A stretch of 64,000 bases of DNA from Streptomyces sp. NBC_01788 (GCF_035917575.1 NZ_CP109090.1:1116001-1180000); one strand, 5' to 3'. Counted from the first letter of the stretch, positions 1 through 9,164 are shown. Notes: generated by a model not told the origin, from the letters alone. Program-made: numbers and translations.

Positions 1-177
1 GGCACGGCGGCTGCCGCAGCACGGGCACGGTGCGCAGCCGGGCTGCAGGCCCCGCACCCCCCACCCCACCTCGCCCGGGGGCGACGCCGAGGCCGCTCGC
101 GGCGGCGCCCCGGACACGTTCGGGACGGCCTCCGCCATGGACGGCGCCGACGAGCCGCCGCGCGCCGCTGCGGGTGG

Positions 178-843
178 TCAGCCCAGCCAGCCCGGGCGTA
201 CGAGGCCCGATTCGTAGGCCAGGACGACCAGTTGGGCACGGTCGCGGGCGCCGAGTTTGACCATGGTGCGGCTGACGTGGGTCTTGGCGGTCAGGGGGCT
301 GACGACGAGGCGGCGGGCGATCTCCTCGTTGGACAGGCCGATACCGACCAGAGCCATCACCTCGCGTTCGCGTTCGGTGAGCTGAGCGAGGGCGCCGGCG
401 GCGGCCGGTTCCTTGGAGCGGGCGGCGAACTCGGCGATCAGGCGCCGCGTCACGCCGGGAGAGAGCAGGGCGTCGCCGTCGACCACCGCCCGTACCGCGC
501 GCAGGAGTTCGTCGGGTTCCGTGTCCTTGACCAGGAAGCCGGAGGCACCCGAGCGGATCGCCTCGAAGACGTACTCGTCGAGCTCGAAGGTGGTGAGCAT
601 GACGACCTTGACGTCCTTCAGCCGCGGCTCGCCGGTGATACGGCGGGTCGCGGCGAGTCCGTCGAGCAGCGGCATGCGGATGTCCATGAGCACCACGTCG
701 GGGCTCAGCTCGCGCACCTTGCGCAGGGCCTCCTCCCCGTCCGCGGCCTCCCCGGCGACCTCGATGTCCGGCTGGGCGTCGAGCAGCGCCTTGAAGCCTG
801 CCCGTACCAGCGACTGGTCGTCGGCCAGCAGTACCCGTATCAC
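178..843 (-). CDS. LuxR/NarL-type response regulator
   Basis: Two-component response regulator predicted to bind DNA when phosphorylated by the histidine kinase encoded immediately upstream. Residues 1-120 are a receiver domain with acidic pocket D8/D9, phospho-acceptor D54 in VLMDIRMP and switch lysine K106 in FLVKD. Residues 155-212 are a LuxR/GerE helix-turn-helix beginning LTEREREVMAL. Length (221 aa) is normal for the NarL class. Its ATG overlaps the kinase stop by 4 nt (ATGA), so the two are translationally coupled. The target genes cannot be read from this window. The 177 bases downstream to the window edge contain nothing I can support. Confidence 0.95.
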   Translation of the reverse strand: MIRVLLADDQSLVRAGFKALLDAQPDIEVAGEAADGEEALRKVRELSPDVVLMDIRMPLLDGLAATRRITGEPRLKDVKVVMLTTFELDEYVFEAIRSGASGFLVKDTEPDELLRAVRAVVDGDALLSPGVTRRLIAEFAARSKEPAAAGALAQLTEREREVMALVGIGLSNEEIARRLVVSPLTAKTHVSRTMVKLGARDRAQLVVLAYESGLVRPGWLG

Positions 844-2075
844 CGGTTCTCCTCCTCGGTCGTCAGGGGCAGTACGGCCAGCACCCGCCAGCCGCCGTCG
901 GGGCGCGCGCCCGCGTCGATGGTGCCGCCGAGGGCGGCGGCCCGCTCCCGCATCCCGGCCAGGCCGTTGCCGCTGCCGCCGGCGTCCGCCCCGGTGGCGG
1001 GCCCGTCGTCGTCGACGCGCAGCCGCAGCGCGCGGCGGTCGTGGTCGAGGAGCACGCGCGCGTGCCGCGAGCCCGAGTGGCGTACGACGTTGGTGAGCGC
1101 CTCCTGAACGATGCGGAAGGCGGCGAGGTCCGTGCCTGGTGGCAGCCGCGGCGGCGCCCCCTGCACCTCGACGGTGAGCCCGACTGTCGCCGCCTGGTCC
1201 ACCAGCTCGGACAGCCGGCCTAGGCCCGGCGCCGGAGCACGGGGGGCGTCACCGGGGGTACGCAGGGTGTCGAGCACCTGACGCACCTCCCCCAGCGCCT
1301 CCTTGCTGGCCGCCTTGATGGTGGCCAGCGCCGTGCGCGCCTGCTCCGGGTCGGTGTCCAGCAGGGCAAGGCCGACGCCCGCCTGGACGTTGATGACGGA
1401 GATGCTGTGCGCGAGGACGTCGTGCAGCTCACGGGCGATCCGCAGCCGTTCCTCGTCGGCCCGCCGCCGGGCTGCCTGGGCGCGCTCGGCGCGTTCCTTG
1501 GCCCACTGCTCGCGGCGCACACGGGCCAGCTCCGAGACCGCGACGACGGCCACCACCCAGGTGGCGACGGCCAGTTCCTGTCCCCAGGAGGCGGCGGTGT
1601 CCCCGGGCGGGGGCAACCATCGGTACAGCCAGAGCGAGATCAGCGCGTGGGCGGCCCACAGGGTGCCCAGCGCCGTCCACGCGGCCCTGCGGTACCCGGC
1701 GACGACGGCGCTGAAGCAGCTGACCACGACGGCCAGGAAGACGGGTCCGTACGGGTATCCGGCGGCGTAGTAGACGAGGGTGGTCGCCGCCGTGCCGCAC
1801 ACCACGAACGCCGGATACCGCTTGCGCCACAGCAGCATCCCCGAGGTCACGAGCAGCAACGCGAACCCGAAGGCGTCCAGGGGCTCCCGGTGGCCGTGCT
1901 GGTTGTGGGCAGAGAAGTGGGTGCCGACGAGCACGAAGACGGTGAACAGCGCGGTGGAGAGCCACGGCCGATGACGGCCGGGCTCCGCCTCCTCGTCGCC
2001 GGCACGGTGCCACCACGGGGGGCCGTGCCGCCACCACTGCGGCGGGCCGCCCCGGCGTACGCGCTGCTCCGTCAT
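840..2075 (-). CDS. sensor histidine kinase (NarL-partner class)
   Basis: Membrane sensor kinase that should phosphorylate the adjacent response regulator. The N-terminal half (about residues 38-185) holds several hydrophobic helices. A DHp helix follows with the phospho-accepting H218 in ARELHDVLAHS, the HisKA_3 signature, and then an HATPase domain with an ALTNVVRHS N-box and a GNGLAGMRERA G-box. I chose the ATG at 2075 over an in-frame start 99 nt upstream because MTEQ is the typical beginning and the upstream extension looks non-coding. 411 aa. It forms a two-gene operon with the regulator. No recognisable extracytoplasmic ligand domain, so the signal may be sensed in the membrane. Confidence 0.94.
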   Translation of the reverse strand: MTEQRVRRGGPPQWWRHGPPWWHRAGDEEAEPGRHRPWLSTALFTVFVLVGTHFSAHNQHGHREPLDAFGFALLLVTSGMLLWRKRYPAFVVCGTAATTLVYYAAGYPYGPVFLAVVVSCFSAVVAGYRRAAWTALGTLWAAHALISLWLYRWLPPPGDTAASWGQELAVATWVVAVVAVSELARVRREQWAKERAERAQAARRRADEERLRIARELHDVLAHSISVINVQAGVGLALLDTDPEQARTALATIKAASKEALGEVRQVLDTLRTPGDAPRAPAPGLGRLSELVDQAATVGLTVEVQGAPPRLPPGTDLAAFRIVQEALTNVVRHSGSRHARVLLDHDRRALRLRVDDDGPATGADAGGSGNGLAGMRERAAALGGTIDAGARPDGGWRVLAVLPLTTEEENR

Positions 2076-2161
2076 GACCGCCACGCTAGACGCCGGCGCC
2101 GCCGGGAGCGTCAGCCGAACGAGGTGATCACACGTACTCCCCGGGAAGTACGCCCCCCGGT

Positions 2162-2238
2162 CCCAGCCCCGCACGGACTCCCGAGACGCCTCCTCGGCGC
2201 GGACTCCCGGGACCCAGCCCCGCGCGAATCCACGACAC
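2162..2238. repeat. imperfect 26-bp direct repeat in intergenic gap
   Basis: The gap between the kinase start and the TetR stop contains two related 26-bp copies at 2162-2187 and 2213-2238, both beginning CCCAGCCCCGC. They could be a duplicated regulatory site or simple slippage. No gene is visible here. Confidence 0.3.
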
Positions 2239-2276
2239 GTCGCACCGCGCAGGTTTCCGGCCGGCCCCTGCTGCGG

Positions 2277-2966
2277 TCAGGCCCTCAGCCCGATTCCGTG
2301 CGCGAGTCGCGTCACCGCGTGCCGGAAGAACGGCTCGCGGTCCTCCACGACCCGGTTGAACTGGCCGAACAGCTCGAACCCGACCAGCCCGAAGAGCTGC
2401 GCCCACGCGGCGACGAGCGCGGGCCCCACCTCGGGCGGCAGGCCGGGCGCCAGGTCCGCGGTGATCCGCTCGGCCTCGCCCCGCAGTTCGGCGGGGAGCG
2501 GCGGCCCGGTCAGCCCGTCCCGTTCATGGGCGTCGCGCACGATGCCGATGAGGACCAGACCGGCGCGGGCCGCGGCCGGGACGGTGGTCATCGGGGCCGT
2601 GTAACCGGGCACGGGAGTGCCGTAGATGAGGGCGTACTCGTGCGGGTGCGCGAGCGCCCAGCCGCGCACCGCCTCGCACACGGCGGTCCAGCGCGCCAGG
2701 GGCTCGGCGCCGGCCGTCTCCGCGTTCGCCGCCTCCGCGGCCTCGCCCACGGAGTCGTAGGCGTCGATGATGAGCGCGGTCAGCAGGTCGTCCCGGCTCG
2801 GGAAGTACCGGTACAGCGCGGAGGAGACCATGCCGAGGGCGCGGGCCACGGCACGCAGCGAGAGTTTCGCGGCGCCCTCGGCCGCGAGCTGTCTGCGGGC
2901 CTCGTCCTTGATCGCGGCGGTGATCTCCGTCCTGGCCCGGGCGCGGGCTCCCTGTGCGGTGCTCAT
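2277..2966 (-). CDS. TetR-family regulator with WHG-type C-terminal domain
   Basis: One-component repressor, 229 aa. Residues 15-62 form the TetR helix-turn-helix (LSLRAVARALGMVSSALYRY). The C-terminal half carries the HPHEYALIYGTPVPGY stretch typical of the TetR 'WHG' ligand-binding family. Start chosen at ATG 2966 (MSTAQG), because upstream sequence in frame is promoter DNA. It is divergent from the deazaflavin-dependent oxidoreductase gene at 3102. Two perfect palindromes of the form GAGC-N3-GCTC lie between them, so the inferred job is repression of itself and that enzyme, relieved by an unknown hydrophobic compound. Confidence 0.92.
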   Translation of the reverse strand: MSTAQGARARARTEITAAIKDEARRQLAAEGAAKLSLRAVARALGMVSSALYRYFPSRDDLLTALIIDAYDSVGEAAEAANAETAGAEPLARWTAVCEAVRGWALAHPHEYALIYGTPVPGYTAPMTTVPAAARAGLVLIGIVRDAHERDGLTGPPLPAELRGEAERITADLAPGLPPEVGPALVAAWAQLFGLVGFELFGQFNRVVEDREPFFRHAVTRLAHGIGLRA

Positions 2967-3007
2967 GTCGACCAGTGTTCCATGAATCCAGAGCACTGCA
3001 CACAAAA

Positions 3008-3022
3008 AAGAGCACCGCTCTT
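3008..3022. promoter_or_regulatory. candidate TetR operator 1
   Basis: Perfect inverted repeat AAGAGC-ACC-GCTCTT (6-nt arms, 3-nt spacer) in the divergent TetR/DUF385 promoter. The same core is repeated at 3062, and an AGAGCACTGC half-site lies at 2990-2999 next to the tetR start. Assignment to the neighbouring TetR protein is inference. Confidence 0.6.
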
Positions 3023-3061
3023 GCTTTGGATCACCGATCCACCCCACACTGTTCATCGAAC

Positions 3062-3076
3062 GAGAGCACTGCTCTC
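3062..3076. promoter_or_regulatory. candidate TetR operator 2
   Basis: Perfect inverted repeat GAGAGC-ACT-GCTCTC, sharing the AGAGCAC-n-GCTCT core with operator 1. Centre-to-centre distance is 54 bp, close to five helical turns, so two dimers could sit on the same DNA face. It lies about 25 nt upstream of the oxidoreductase start, where a repressor would block RNA polymerase. Confidence 0.6.
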
Positions 3077-3101
3077 CCGAACCGAACCCATGGGGGTCAC
3101 C

Positions 3102-3578
3102 ATGTCGTCGTCCTCGTCGTCCTCCTCGCCCTCGTCGCCGTACTACCTCAAGGGCAGCCCGACGGCCGTCCGTCTCAACGGCGTCATCGGCTGGCTGGCC
3201 CGCCGCGGGCTGAGCCTCGCCGGCTCGGCCGAGCTGACGGTGCGCGGCCGTACGAGCGGCAAGCCGCAGCGCATTCCCGTCAACCCGCACACGTACGAGG
3301 GCGCGCAGTACCTCGTCTCGGCGCGCGGCCACTCCCAGTGGGTGCGCAACATGCGCGCGGCGGGCGGCGGGGAACTGCGCGTCGGGCGGAAGGTCCGCGA
3401 GTTCACCGCGGTGGAGCTGCCCGACGCCGAAAAACTCCCGGTCCTGCGGACCTACCTGGAGCGGTGGGGCTGGCAGGTCGACGGGTACTTCAAGGGCGTC
3501 ACGGCGAAGTCCTCCGACGAGGAGATCACCGTGTCCGCCCCCGACCACCCGGTCTTCCGCATCACGGTCAGGAACTGA
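3102..3578 (+). CDS. deazaflavin (F420)-dependent nitroreductase-family protein (DUF385)
   Basis: 158-aa protein of the nitroreductase/DUF385 family, small split-beta-barrel proteins that often use F420H2. Supporting segments are LTVRGRTSGKPQRIPVN, YLVSARGHSQWVRNMRA and LRVGRKVREF, in the usual family order. The N-terminus is a serine run after ATG 3102. An alternative ATG at 3090 adds four residues but lacks a ribosome binding site, whereas GGGGGT precedes 3102. The 3' end overlaps the convergent flavoprotein gene by 11 bp. Probably controlled by the divergent TetR. The substrate is unknown. Confidence 0.9.
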   Translation: MSSSSSSSSPSSPYYLKGSPTAVRLNGVIGWLARRGLSLAGSAELTVRGRTSGKPQRIPVNPHTYEGAQYLVSARGHSQWVRNMRAAGGGELRVGRKVREFTAVELPDAEKLPVLRTYLERWGWQVDGYFKGVTAKSSDEEITVSAPDHPVFRITVRN

Positions 3579-4812
3579 CCGTCTCCTCGGCGGCGGGCGG
3601 GGCCGGCCGCCGGTCCAGCGCCGTCAGGGCGCGGTGGGCCATGGGGTGGGTGCGGACGAGTTCACCGAGCGAGGTCGAACCCTGCGTGATCTCCTTGAAC
3701 GCCTTCCAGGCGGGCCGGAAGCCGGTCAGGACGGCGTGGAAGATCCCCGGCCGGCGCTCGAACACCGCGAGCATCCGCTTGCCCACGGCCATCTCCACGC
3801 CCAGCCCCGCCTTGATGGCGAACGCGTAGTTCAGAGCCTGGCGCCGGGCGTCCACCGCGTCGTGCGCCTCGGCGACGCGCACCGCCCACTCCCCCGCGAG
3901 CCGCCCGGACCTGAGCGCGAAGGAAATGCCCTCGCGCGTCCACGGTTCGAGGAGTCCGGCCGCGTCCCCGCACACCAGCACCCGCCCGCGCGAGAGCGGC
4001 GAGTCCTCGGCCCGGCAGCGCGTCAGATGCCCCGAGGAGATGCTCGGTTCGAACCCGGCCAGACCCAGCCGGGCGATGAAGTCCTCCAAGTACCGCTTGG
4101 TGGCGGCGCCCTCGCCGCGCGCCGAGATCACCCCGACGGTCAGCGTGTCCGCCTTGGGGAAGACCCAGCCGTAACTGCCCGGCATCGGCCCCCAGTCGAT
4201 GAGCACCCGCCCGCGCCAGTCCTCGGCGACGGTCTCCGGCACGGGGATCTCCGCCTCCAGGCCGAGGTCCACCTGGTCCATCTTCACCCCGACATGGGCT
4301 CCTATCCGGCCGGCGCTGCCGTCGGCGCCGACCACCGCGCGCGCGAGCACCGTCTCACCGCCCTGGAGCACCACGGCAACCGTGCGCCGGTCCGGTACCG
4401 CCGAACCGTGCTGCTCGACCCGCGAGACCGCGGCGCCGGTCCGCAGCTCGGCGCCGGCCTTCTGCGCGTGTTCGACCAACTGCTGGTCGAACTCGGGCCG
4501 GTTGATCAGGCCGAACATCATCTGCTTGGAGCGGCGGGTGCGGGTGAAGCGGCCGTTGTGGGAGAAGGTCACCGCTTGCACGCGGTCCTTCAGCGGGAGC
4601 TCGAAGCCGGGCGGCAGCGAGTCGCGCGAGGGGCCGATGATCCCGCCACCGCACGTCTTGTACCGGGGCAGCTCCGCCTTCTCCAGCAACAGCACGCGTC
4701 GTCCCGCGACCGCCGCCGCGTAGGCGGCCGAGGCCCCCGCGGGTCCCGCGCCCACCACGACGACGTCCCACACCCGCTGCACGTCGTCCGCCGAAGAGTT
4801 GTCGCTGCTCAC
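3568..4812 (-). CDS. geranylgeranyl-reductase-family FAD oxidoreductase
   Basis: 414-aa flavoprotein of the geranylgeranyl reductase / PHBH-like family, which reduces isoprenoid double bonds such as those in menaquinone or lipids. Residues 16-30 form the FAD dinucleotide fold (VVVGAGPAGASAA), LLLEKAELPRYKTCGGG is the family signature, and VCGDAAGLLEPWTREGI is the second FAD motif. Starts at GTG 4812. It is monocistronic on this strand and divergent from the M20 peptidase. The exact substrate cannot be read from sequence. The 215-bp gap upstream carries the promoters of both divergent genes. Confidence 0.92.
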   Translation of the reverse strand: MSSDNSSADDVQRVWDVVVVGAGPAGASAAYAAAVAGRRVLLLEKAELPRYKTCGGGIIGPSRDSLPPGFELPLKDRVQAVTFSHNGRFTRTRRSKQMMFGLINRPEFDQQLVEHAQKAGAELRTGAAVSRVEQHGSAVPDRRTVAVVLQGGETVLARAVVGADGSAGRIGAHVGVKMDQVDLGLEAEIPVPETVAEDWRGRVLIDWGPMPGSYGWVFPKADTLTVGVISARGEGAATKRYLEDFIARLGLAGFEPSISSGHLTRCRAEDSPLSRGRVLVCGDAAGLLEPWTREGISFALRSGRLAGEWAVRVAEAHDAVDARRQALNYAFAIKAGLGVEMAVGKRMLAVFERRPGIFHAVLTGFRPAWKAFKEITQGSTSLGELVRTHPMAHRALTALDRRPAPPAAEETVSS

Positions 4813-5027
4813 GATGGTCTACCGCTCCCGATCAAGCCGCCTGCCGCTGCTGTCACCCGCATCCTACGGCGGCCCCGGCGGTGGGCCGCTGTGGGAGGAT
4901 CAGCAGCGTACGTGCCCCGTACACAGGGTCGCGCCTACGCTGACACGATCATCCGCAATACAGAAGTGCTCGGAAGTATCTCCCCGATACCCACGAGTTC
5001 TCCTTCGCACCTACAAGGAGCGTGCCC

Positions 5028-6383
5028 ATGTCGTCTAATCCGGTCGCGGAGACCGTCGCGTCCCTGATGCCCAGGGCGCGGGCGGAACTCGCCGAGCTGG
5101 TGGCCTTCCGGTCGGTGGCGGACTTCGACCAGTACCCGAAGAGCGAGAGCGAGGGCGCCGCGAACTGGATCGCCGACGCGCTGCGCGCCGAGGGCTTCAC
5201 GGACGTGGCTCTGCTCGACACTCCGGACGGCACCCAGTCGGTCTACGGCTACCTGCCCGGCCCGGAGGGCGCGAGGACGGTCCTGCTCTACGCCCACTAC
5301 GACGTGCAGCCGCCGCTGGACGAGGCCGGCTGGACCAGCCCGCCCTTCGAGCTGACCGACCGCGACGGCCGCTGGTACGGGCGTGGCGCCGCCGACTGCA
5401 AGGGCGGCCTCATCATGCACCTGCTCGCGCTGCGCGCCCTGAAGGCCGACGGCGGCGTCCCGGTCAACGTCAAGGTGATAGCCGAGGGCTCCGAGGAGCA
5501 GGGCACCGGCGGCCTCGAGCGCTACGCCGAGGAGCACCCCGAACTCCTGACCGCCGACGCCATCGTGATCGGCGACACCGGCAACTTCCGCGTCGGTCTG
5601 CCCACCGTCACCAGCACCCTGCGCGGCATGACCATGGTCCGGATCCAGGTCGACACCCTCGAAGGCAACCTGCACTCGGGCCAGTTCGGCGGTGCCGCCC
5701 CGGACGCGCTCGCCGCGCTGATCCGGGTCCTCGACTCGCTGCGCGCCGAGGACGGCTCGACGGCCGTCGACGGCCTGGCCGGCGACTCCGTCTGGGACGG
5801 CCTGGCCTACGAGGAGGAGCAGTTCCGCAAGGACGCCAAGGTGCTGGACGGCGTGGAGCTGATCGGCTCCGGCACGGTCGCCGACCGCATCTGGGCCCGC
5901 CCCGCCGTCACCGTGCTCGGCATCGACTGCCCGCCGGTCGTCGGCGCCACCCCGTCCGTGCAGGCCGGTGCCCGTGCCCTGGTCAGCCTGCGGGTGCCGC
6001 CGGGCGTCGACGCGGGCGAGGCGACCAAGCTGCTCCAGGCCCACCTGGAGGCCCACACCCCGTGGGGCGCCCGGGTGAGCACCGAGCAGATCGGCCAGGG
6101 CCAGGCCTTCCGCGCCGACACCACCAGCCCGGCCTACCGGGCGATGGCCGACGCGATGGCGGTCGCCTACCCCGGCCAGGACATGCAGTACGCCGGTCAG
6201 GGCGGCTCCATCCCGCTGTGCAACACCCTCGCCGCGCTCTACCCTCAGGCCGAGATCCTGCTGATCGGCCTGAGCGAGCCGGAGGCGCAGATCCACGCCG
6301 TGAACGAGAGCGTCTCCCCCGAGGAACTGGAGCGTCTGTCGGTCGCGGAGGCGCTGTTCCTGCGCAACTACGCGGCGAGCTGA
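5028..6383 (+). CDS. M20-family dipeptidase / metallopeptidase
   Basis: 451-aa zinc-dependent cytosolic peptidase of the M20/M25/M40 clan, probably a dipeptidase. The metal-site motifs are in order: LLYAHYDVQP, YGRGAADCKGG, IAEGSEEQGTGGLE, the GDTGNF segment, and a lid domain containing TLRGMTMVRIQV and GNLHSGQFGG. A C-terminal QGGSIPLCNTL segment and late H in AQIHAVNES supply the last ligands. Start is ATG 5028, seven nt after AAGGAG. The GTG at 5022 is too close to that site. Monocistronic. Confidence 0.95.
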   Translation: MSSNPVAETVASLMPRARAELAELVAFRSVADFDQYPKSESEGAANWIADALRAEGFTDVALLDTPDGTQSVYGYLPGPEGARTVLLYAHYDVQPPLDEAGWTSPPFELTDRDGRWYGRGAADCKGGLIMHLLALRALKADGGVPVNVKVIAEGSEEQGTGGLERYAEEHPELLTADAIVIGDTGNFRVGLPTVTSTLRGMTMVRIQVDTLEGNLHSGQFGGAAPDALAALIRVLDSLRAEDGSTAVDGLAGDSVWDGLAYEEEQFRKDAKVLDGVELIGSGTVADRIWARPAVTVLGIDCPPVVGATPSVQAGARALVSLRVPPGVDAGEATKLLQAHLEAHTPWGARVSTEQIGQGQAFRADTTSPAYRAMADAMAVAYPGQDMQYAGQGGSIPLCNTLAALYPQAEILLIGLSEPEAQIHAVNESVSPEELERLSVAEALFLRNYAAS

Positions 6384-6543
6384 CCCTCGTTCCGTCCGCG
6401 GCCCGGGTCCCTCGCCGCACGGCGGGGCCCCGGGTCGCGGACGCACTCGGGACAGCCCTGACGTTCATCTCCCTTGCCACGGCGTCCCGTTCGCGAGGCA
6501 AAAGGAGCTGACGGGTACCCGGCGTCCGGCTGAGGATGGGATC

Positions 6544-7605
6544 ATGACCATCTCCACCCGCATCGCCGCCCACACCGACATCGCCACCTCGCTCTCGCTC
6601 CTCAGCGACGGTGAACTCGTTCAACTCCTGGAGGGCGGCGAGCCGTTCGGTACCGGGATCGGCGGCCGTTCCGCGATCGTCGACGTGGACGGCCACCAGG
6701 TCTTCGTCAAGTACGTGCGCCTGACCGACGTCGAACGGCACCCCGACCACCTGCGGTCGACCGCGAACCTCTTCGACCTGCCGCCCTACTTCCACTACGG
6801 CATCGGCAGCCCCGGACTCGGGGCGTGGCGGGAACTCGCCGCGCACCGCATGACGACCGACTGGGTTCTCTCCGGCCGCTTCTCCGGCTTCCCCCTGCTG
6901 CACCACTGGCGGACGCTGCCCGACACCCCCGGACCGATGCCGGAGCTGCTGGCCGACGTGGAGCGGACCGTCGCCTACTGGGGCGGCGCCCCGCAGGTGG
7001 AGCACCGCATCGAGGCCCTGCGCACGGCGACCGCGAGCCTGGTCCTGTTCCTGCAGTACGTGCCGTACACCGCGGACGACTGGCTCGCCGCCCGGCTTCA
7101 CGGCGACGCGGCGGACAGCGCGTGCGAGTTCGTCGAAACCGGTCTGGAGGCCCTCACCGGCTTCCTGCGCGAGCACCGGCTGCTGCATCTGGACGCGCAT
7201 TTCCACAACATCCTCACCGACGGCACCCAGCTGTACCTCTCCGACTTCGGTCTCGCGCTGAGCGACCGGTTCCGGCTCACCGAGCAGGAGCGCGAGTTCT
7301 TCGGCCGACACCGCGGCTACGACCGCGCCTACACCGTCACGCATCTGGTGAACTGGCTGGTCAACGCCCTGTACACATACGACCTGGAGGAGCGCCGCGC
7401 CTTCGTCCGTGCCTGTGCCGAAGGCGCGCGGCCCGAAGGCGTCCCGTCGGCGGCCGCAGCGATCCTGACCCGTCACGCGCCGGTCGCCGCGCGCCTGAAC
7501 GCCTTCCACGACCGCCTGCGCAAGGAGAGCAGGCTGACCCCCTATCCGTACGAGGAACTGCGAGGCGCCGGCGACAACTCCACGCAGTCCGCGCTGTCGG
7601 CGTAG
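6544..7605 (+). CDS. kinase-fold protein (protein-kinase-like)
   Basis: 353-aa protein with a degenerate eukaryotic-type/aminoglycoside kinase fold. A lysine in VFVKYVRL (K56), E98 in WRELA, catalytic-loop motif HLDAHFHN (D217, N222) and DFG at 234-236 are all present, so catalysis is plausible. There is no glycine-rich loop of the usual form, but FGTGIGGRSAIV (36-47) may serve. No transmembrane or sensor domain. It converges on the P-loop/Nudix gene, leaving 10 bp between stops. Substrate (protein or small molecule) unknown. Confidence 0.8.
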   Translation: MTISTRIAAHTDIATSLSLLSDGELVQLLEGGEPFGTGIGGRSAIVDVDGHQVFVKYVRLTDVERHPDHLRSTANLFDLPPYFHYGIGSPGLGAWRELAAHRMTTDWVLSGRFSGFPLLHHWRTLPDTPGPMPELLADVERTVAYWGGAPQVEHRIEALRTATASLVLFLQYVPYTADDWLAARLHGDAADSACEFVETGLEALTGFLREHRLLHLDAHFHNILTDGTQLYLSDFGLALSDRFRLTEQEREFFGRHRGYDRAYTVTHLVNWLVNALYTYDLEERRAFVRACAEGARPEGVPSAAAAILTRHAPVAARLNAFHDRLRKESRLTPYPYEELRGAGDNSTQSALSA

Positions 7606-7615
7606 GCACGGGGCG

Positions 7616-8656
7616 TCAGCCGACCGGCACGCCCGCCTCCAGGTACACCGCCGCGCCGCGTTCGCGGGCCCGCAGTGCCCAGCGCAGCCGGGCGTAGCGG
7701 ACGGGCGGGAGCAGGTCGGCGGCCTCCCGCTCGGTGACGAAGCGGCAGTCGCGCAGCTCGGGTCCGGGCAGCAGCAGGCGCGTGGCCGCCGCCGAGTCCA
7801 GGCGGCCGCCGTCGAAGAGGAAGCGCAGACCGCCGAAGGCGGGCGGTGCGGGCGGCTCCCAGTCGACGACGAGGAGCCGGGGCATCTCGTCCAGCCGCAC
7901 GCCCGTCTCCTCGGCGACCTCGCGCATGCCCGCGCGGGCCGGGGCCTCGCCGGGTTCGACGACACCGCCGGGGAACTCCCAGCCGGGCTTGTAGGTGGGG
8001 TCGACGAGCAGCACACGGTCCTGTTCGTCGAACAGGAGCACTCCGGAGGCGACGGTCTCGGCCGTGGGCTCCGGGGTCTGCACGATGTCGCAGACGGGCG
8101 CGGCACCGTTGCTGACGGCCTCGACGATGCGGACGGCCGTCTCGTGCGGGGTGAGGGCGCTGGTGTCGACGGGGTGGGCGTCGGCGGTGAGCCAGGAGGC
8201 CAGGGCGGTCCGGTAGGGCTCTATGTGGTCGTAGGCCCACTGGCGGACGCGTATCTCGCCGTCGGGCAGGTCGGGCGGGACCTCCCGATGGGCTATGCGC
8301 TCACGCAGGATCGTTTCGGCCGGGGCAAGGAGAACGTGCCGTACGGCGACGCGGCGGGCGGCGAGCCCGCCGAAGATCTCGTCGCGGTACTCCTGGCGCA
8401 GCAGGGTCATGGGCACCACGAGGGTCCCGCCCAGCTCGGCGAGCATCGCGGCCGCCGTGTCGATCACCATGCGCCGCCAGATCGGCAGATCCTGGTAGTC
8501 GCCGACCTCGGCGAGGTGTTTGGGCGGCAGCAGATGCGTCAGCGAACCACCGATGACCTCGGGGTCGAAGAGCGTACTGTTCGGGATCAGTTCGATCAGT
8601 TCCCGTGCGGTGGTCGTCTTCCCCGCACCGAAAGCACCGTTGATCCAGACGATCAC
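7616..8656 (-). CDS. P-loop kinase-like domain fused to Nudix hydrolase
   Basis: 346-aa two-domain protein. Residues 1-180 are a P-loop NTPase of the AAA_33/nucleotide-kinase type with Walker [10 protein letters not shown] (7-15). Residues 200-340 are a Nudix hydrolase with a complete Nudix box, G231 to V253, including E237, R245, E246, E249 and E250. The first domain could phosphorylate a nucleoside, antibiotic or RNA end and the second hydrolyse a nucleoside diphosphate derivative. GTG start at 8656. It is convergent with the kinase-fold gene. Such fusions are known in Streptomyces, but their substrate is not known to me. Confidence 0.9.
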   Translation of the reverse strand: MIVWINGAFGAGKTTTARELIELIPNSTLFDPEVIGGSLTHLLPPKHLAEVGDYQDLPIWRRMVIDTAAAMLAELGGTLVVPMTLLRQEYRDEIFGGLAARRVAVRHVLLAPAETILRERIAHREVPPDLPDGEIRVRQWAYDHIEPYRTALASWLTADAHPVDTSALTPHETAVRIVEAVSNGAAPVCDIVQTPEPTAETVASGVLLFDEQDRVLLVDPTYKPGWEFPGGVVEPGEAPARAGMREVAEETGVRLDEMPRLLVVDWEPPAPPAFGGLRFLFDGGRLDSAAATRLLLPGPELRDCRFVTEREAADLLPPVRYARLRWALRARERGAAVYLEAGVPVG

Positions 8657-8743
8657 GGGTCCCCCTCTGCTGTCGGCCCCCTGTGGCTTGCCCGCTCCAC
8701 CCTGCCACGGAAACCAGCCCCAGTTGAGGGCTGCCCACAGGAC

Positions 8744-8778
8744 GGCGCCGACACCCCCGCTGTGGGGGTGCCGGCGCC
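8744..8778 (-). terminator. rho-independent-type hairpin
   Basis: Stem GGCGCCG-A-CACCCCC (8744-8758), five-base loop, then GGGGGTG-C-CGGCGCC (8764-8778). That is 14 paired bases with one internal mismatch and no U-tract, typical for streptomycetes. It lies just downstream of the small secreted-protein gene and upstream of the Nudix gene. Confidence 0.75.
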
Positions 8779-8796
8779 ACGCCCGGCCGACGCGCG

Positions 8797-8994
8797 TCAG
8801 CCGTGGTGCTGCCCGGACGCGTCGTCGCCCGTGGCGAGGCCTTCCTCACCGACGACCTGGTCGACGGTGCCCACGATGTCCTTCACGCTCCGGTCGCCGA
8901 GCCCGTCGTGGTCGACGGCGTGCGACGGAGAGACGGCGGCCACGACGAAACCGGTGGCCAGGGACGCGAGGGCGAGCATGCTGCGCTTCTTCAT
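8797..8994 (-). CDS. small secreted protein
   Basis: 65-aa protein. MKKRS followed by a hydrophobic stretch (about 6-22) and SPSHA ending near residue 26 make a Sec signal peptide, leaving a short acidic mature peptide of about 39 aa with [20 protein letters not shown]. No cysteines, so it is neither a lipoprotein nor disulphide-bonded. Start at ATG 8994. An in-frame extension upstream is arginine-rich and non-coding in appearance. It has its own terminator. Function unknown; I do not recognise a named family. Confidence 0.7.
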   Translation of the reverse strand: MKKRSMLALASLATGFVVAAVSPSHAVDHDGLGDRSVKDIVGTVDQVVGEEGLATGDDASGQHHG

Positions 8995-9164
8995 GCTCGG
9001 TTCAACTGCGCCGGCCGCCCGGGGGTCACGGCCGTGCACCCGACCGGGAGCACTCAGCGGGGTGCCACCTCCACACAACCGAACGCGAGAGTGGGATTTC
9101 ACCGCCAACTCGCGGAGGGTTCAAAAGATCTGACGGCACATCAAACAACCGTTACGGCTCCCCT

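Noticed and set aside
30-260. 76-codon plus-strand frame at the window start
   Set aside because: Proline/arginine-rich, overlaps the 3' end of the response regulator gene and shows no family.
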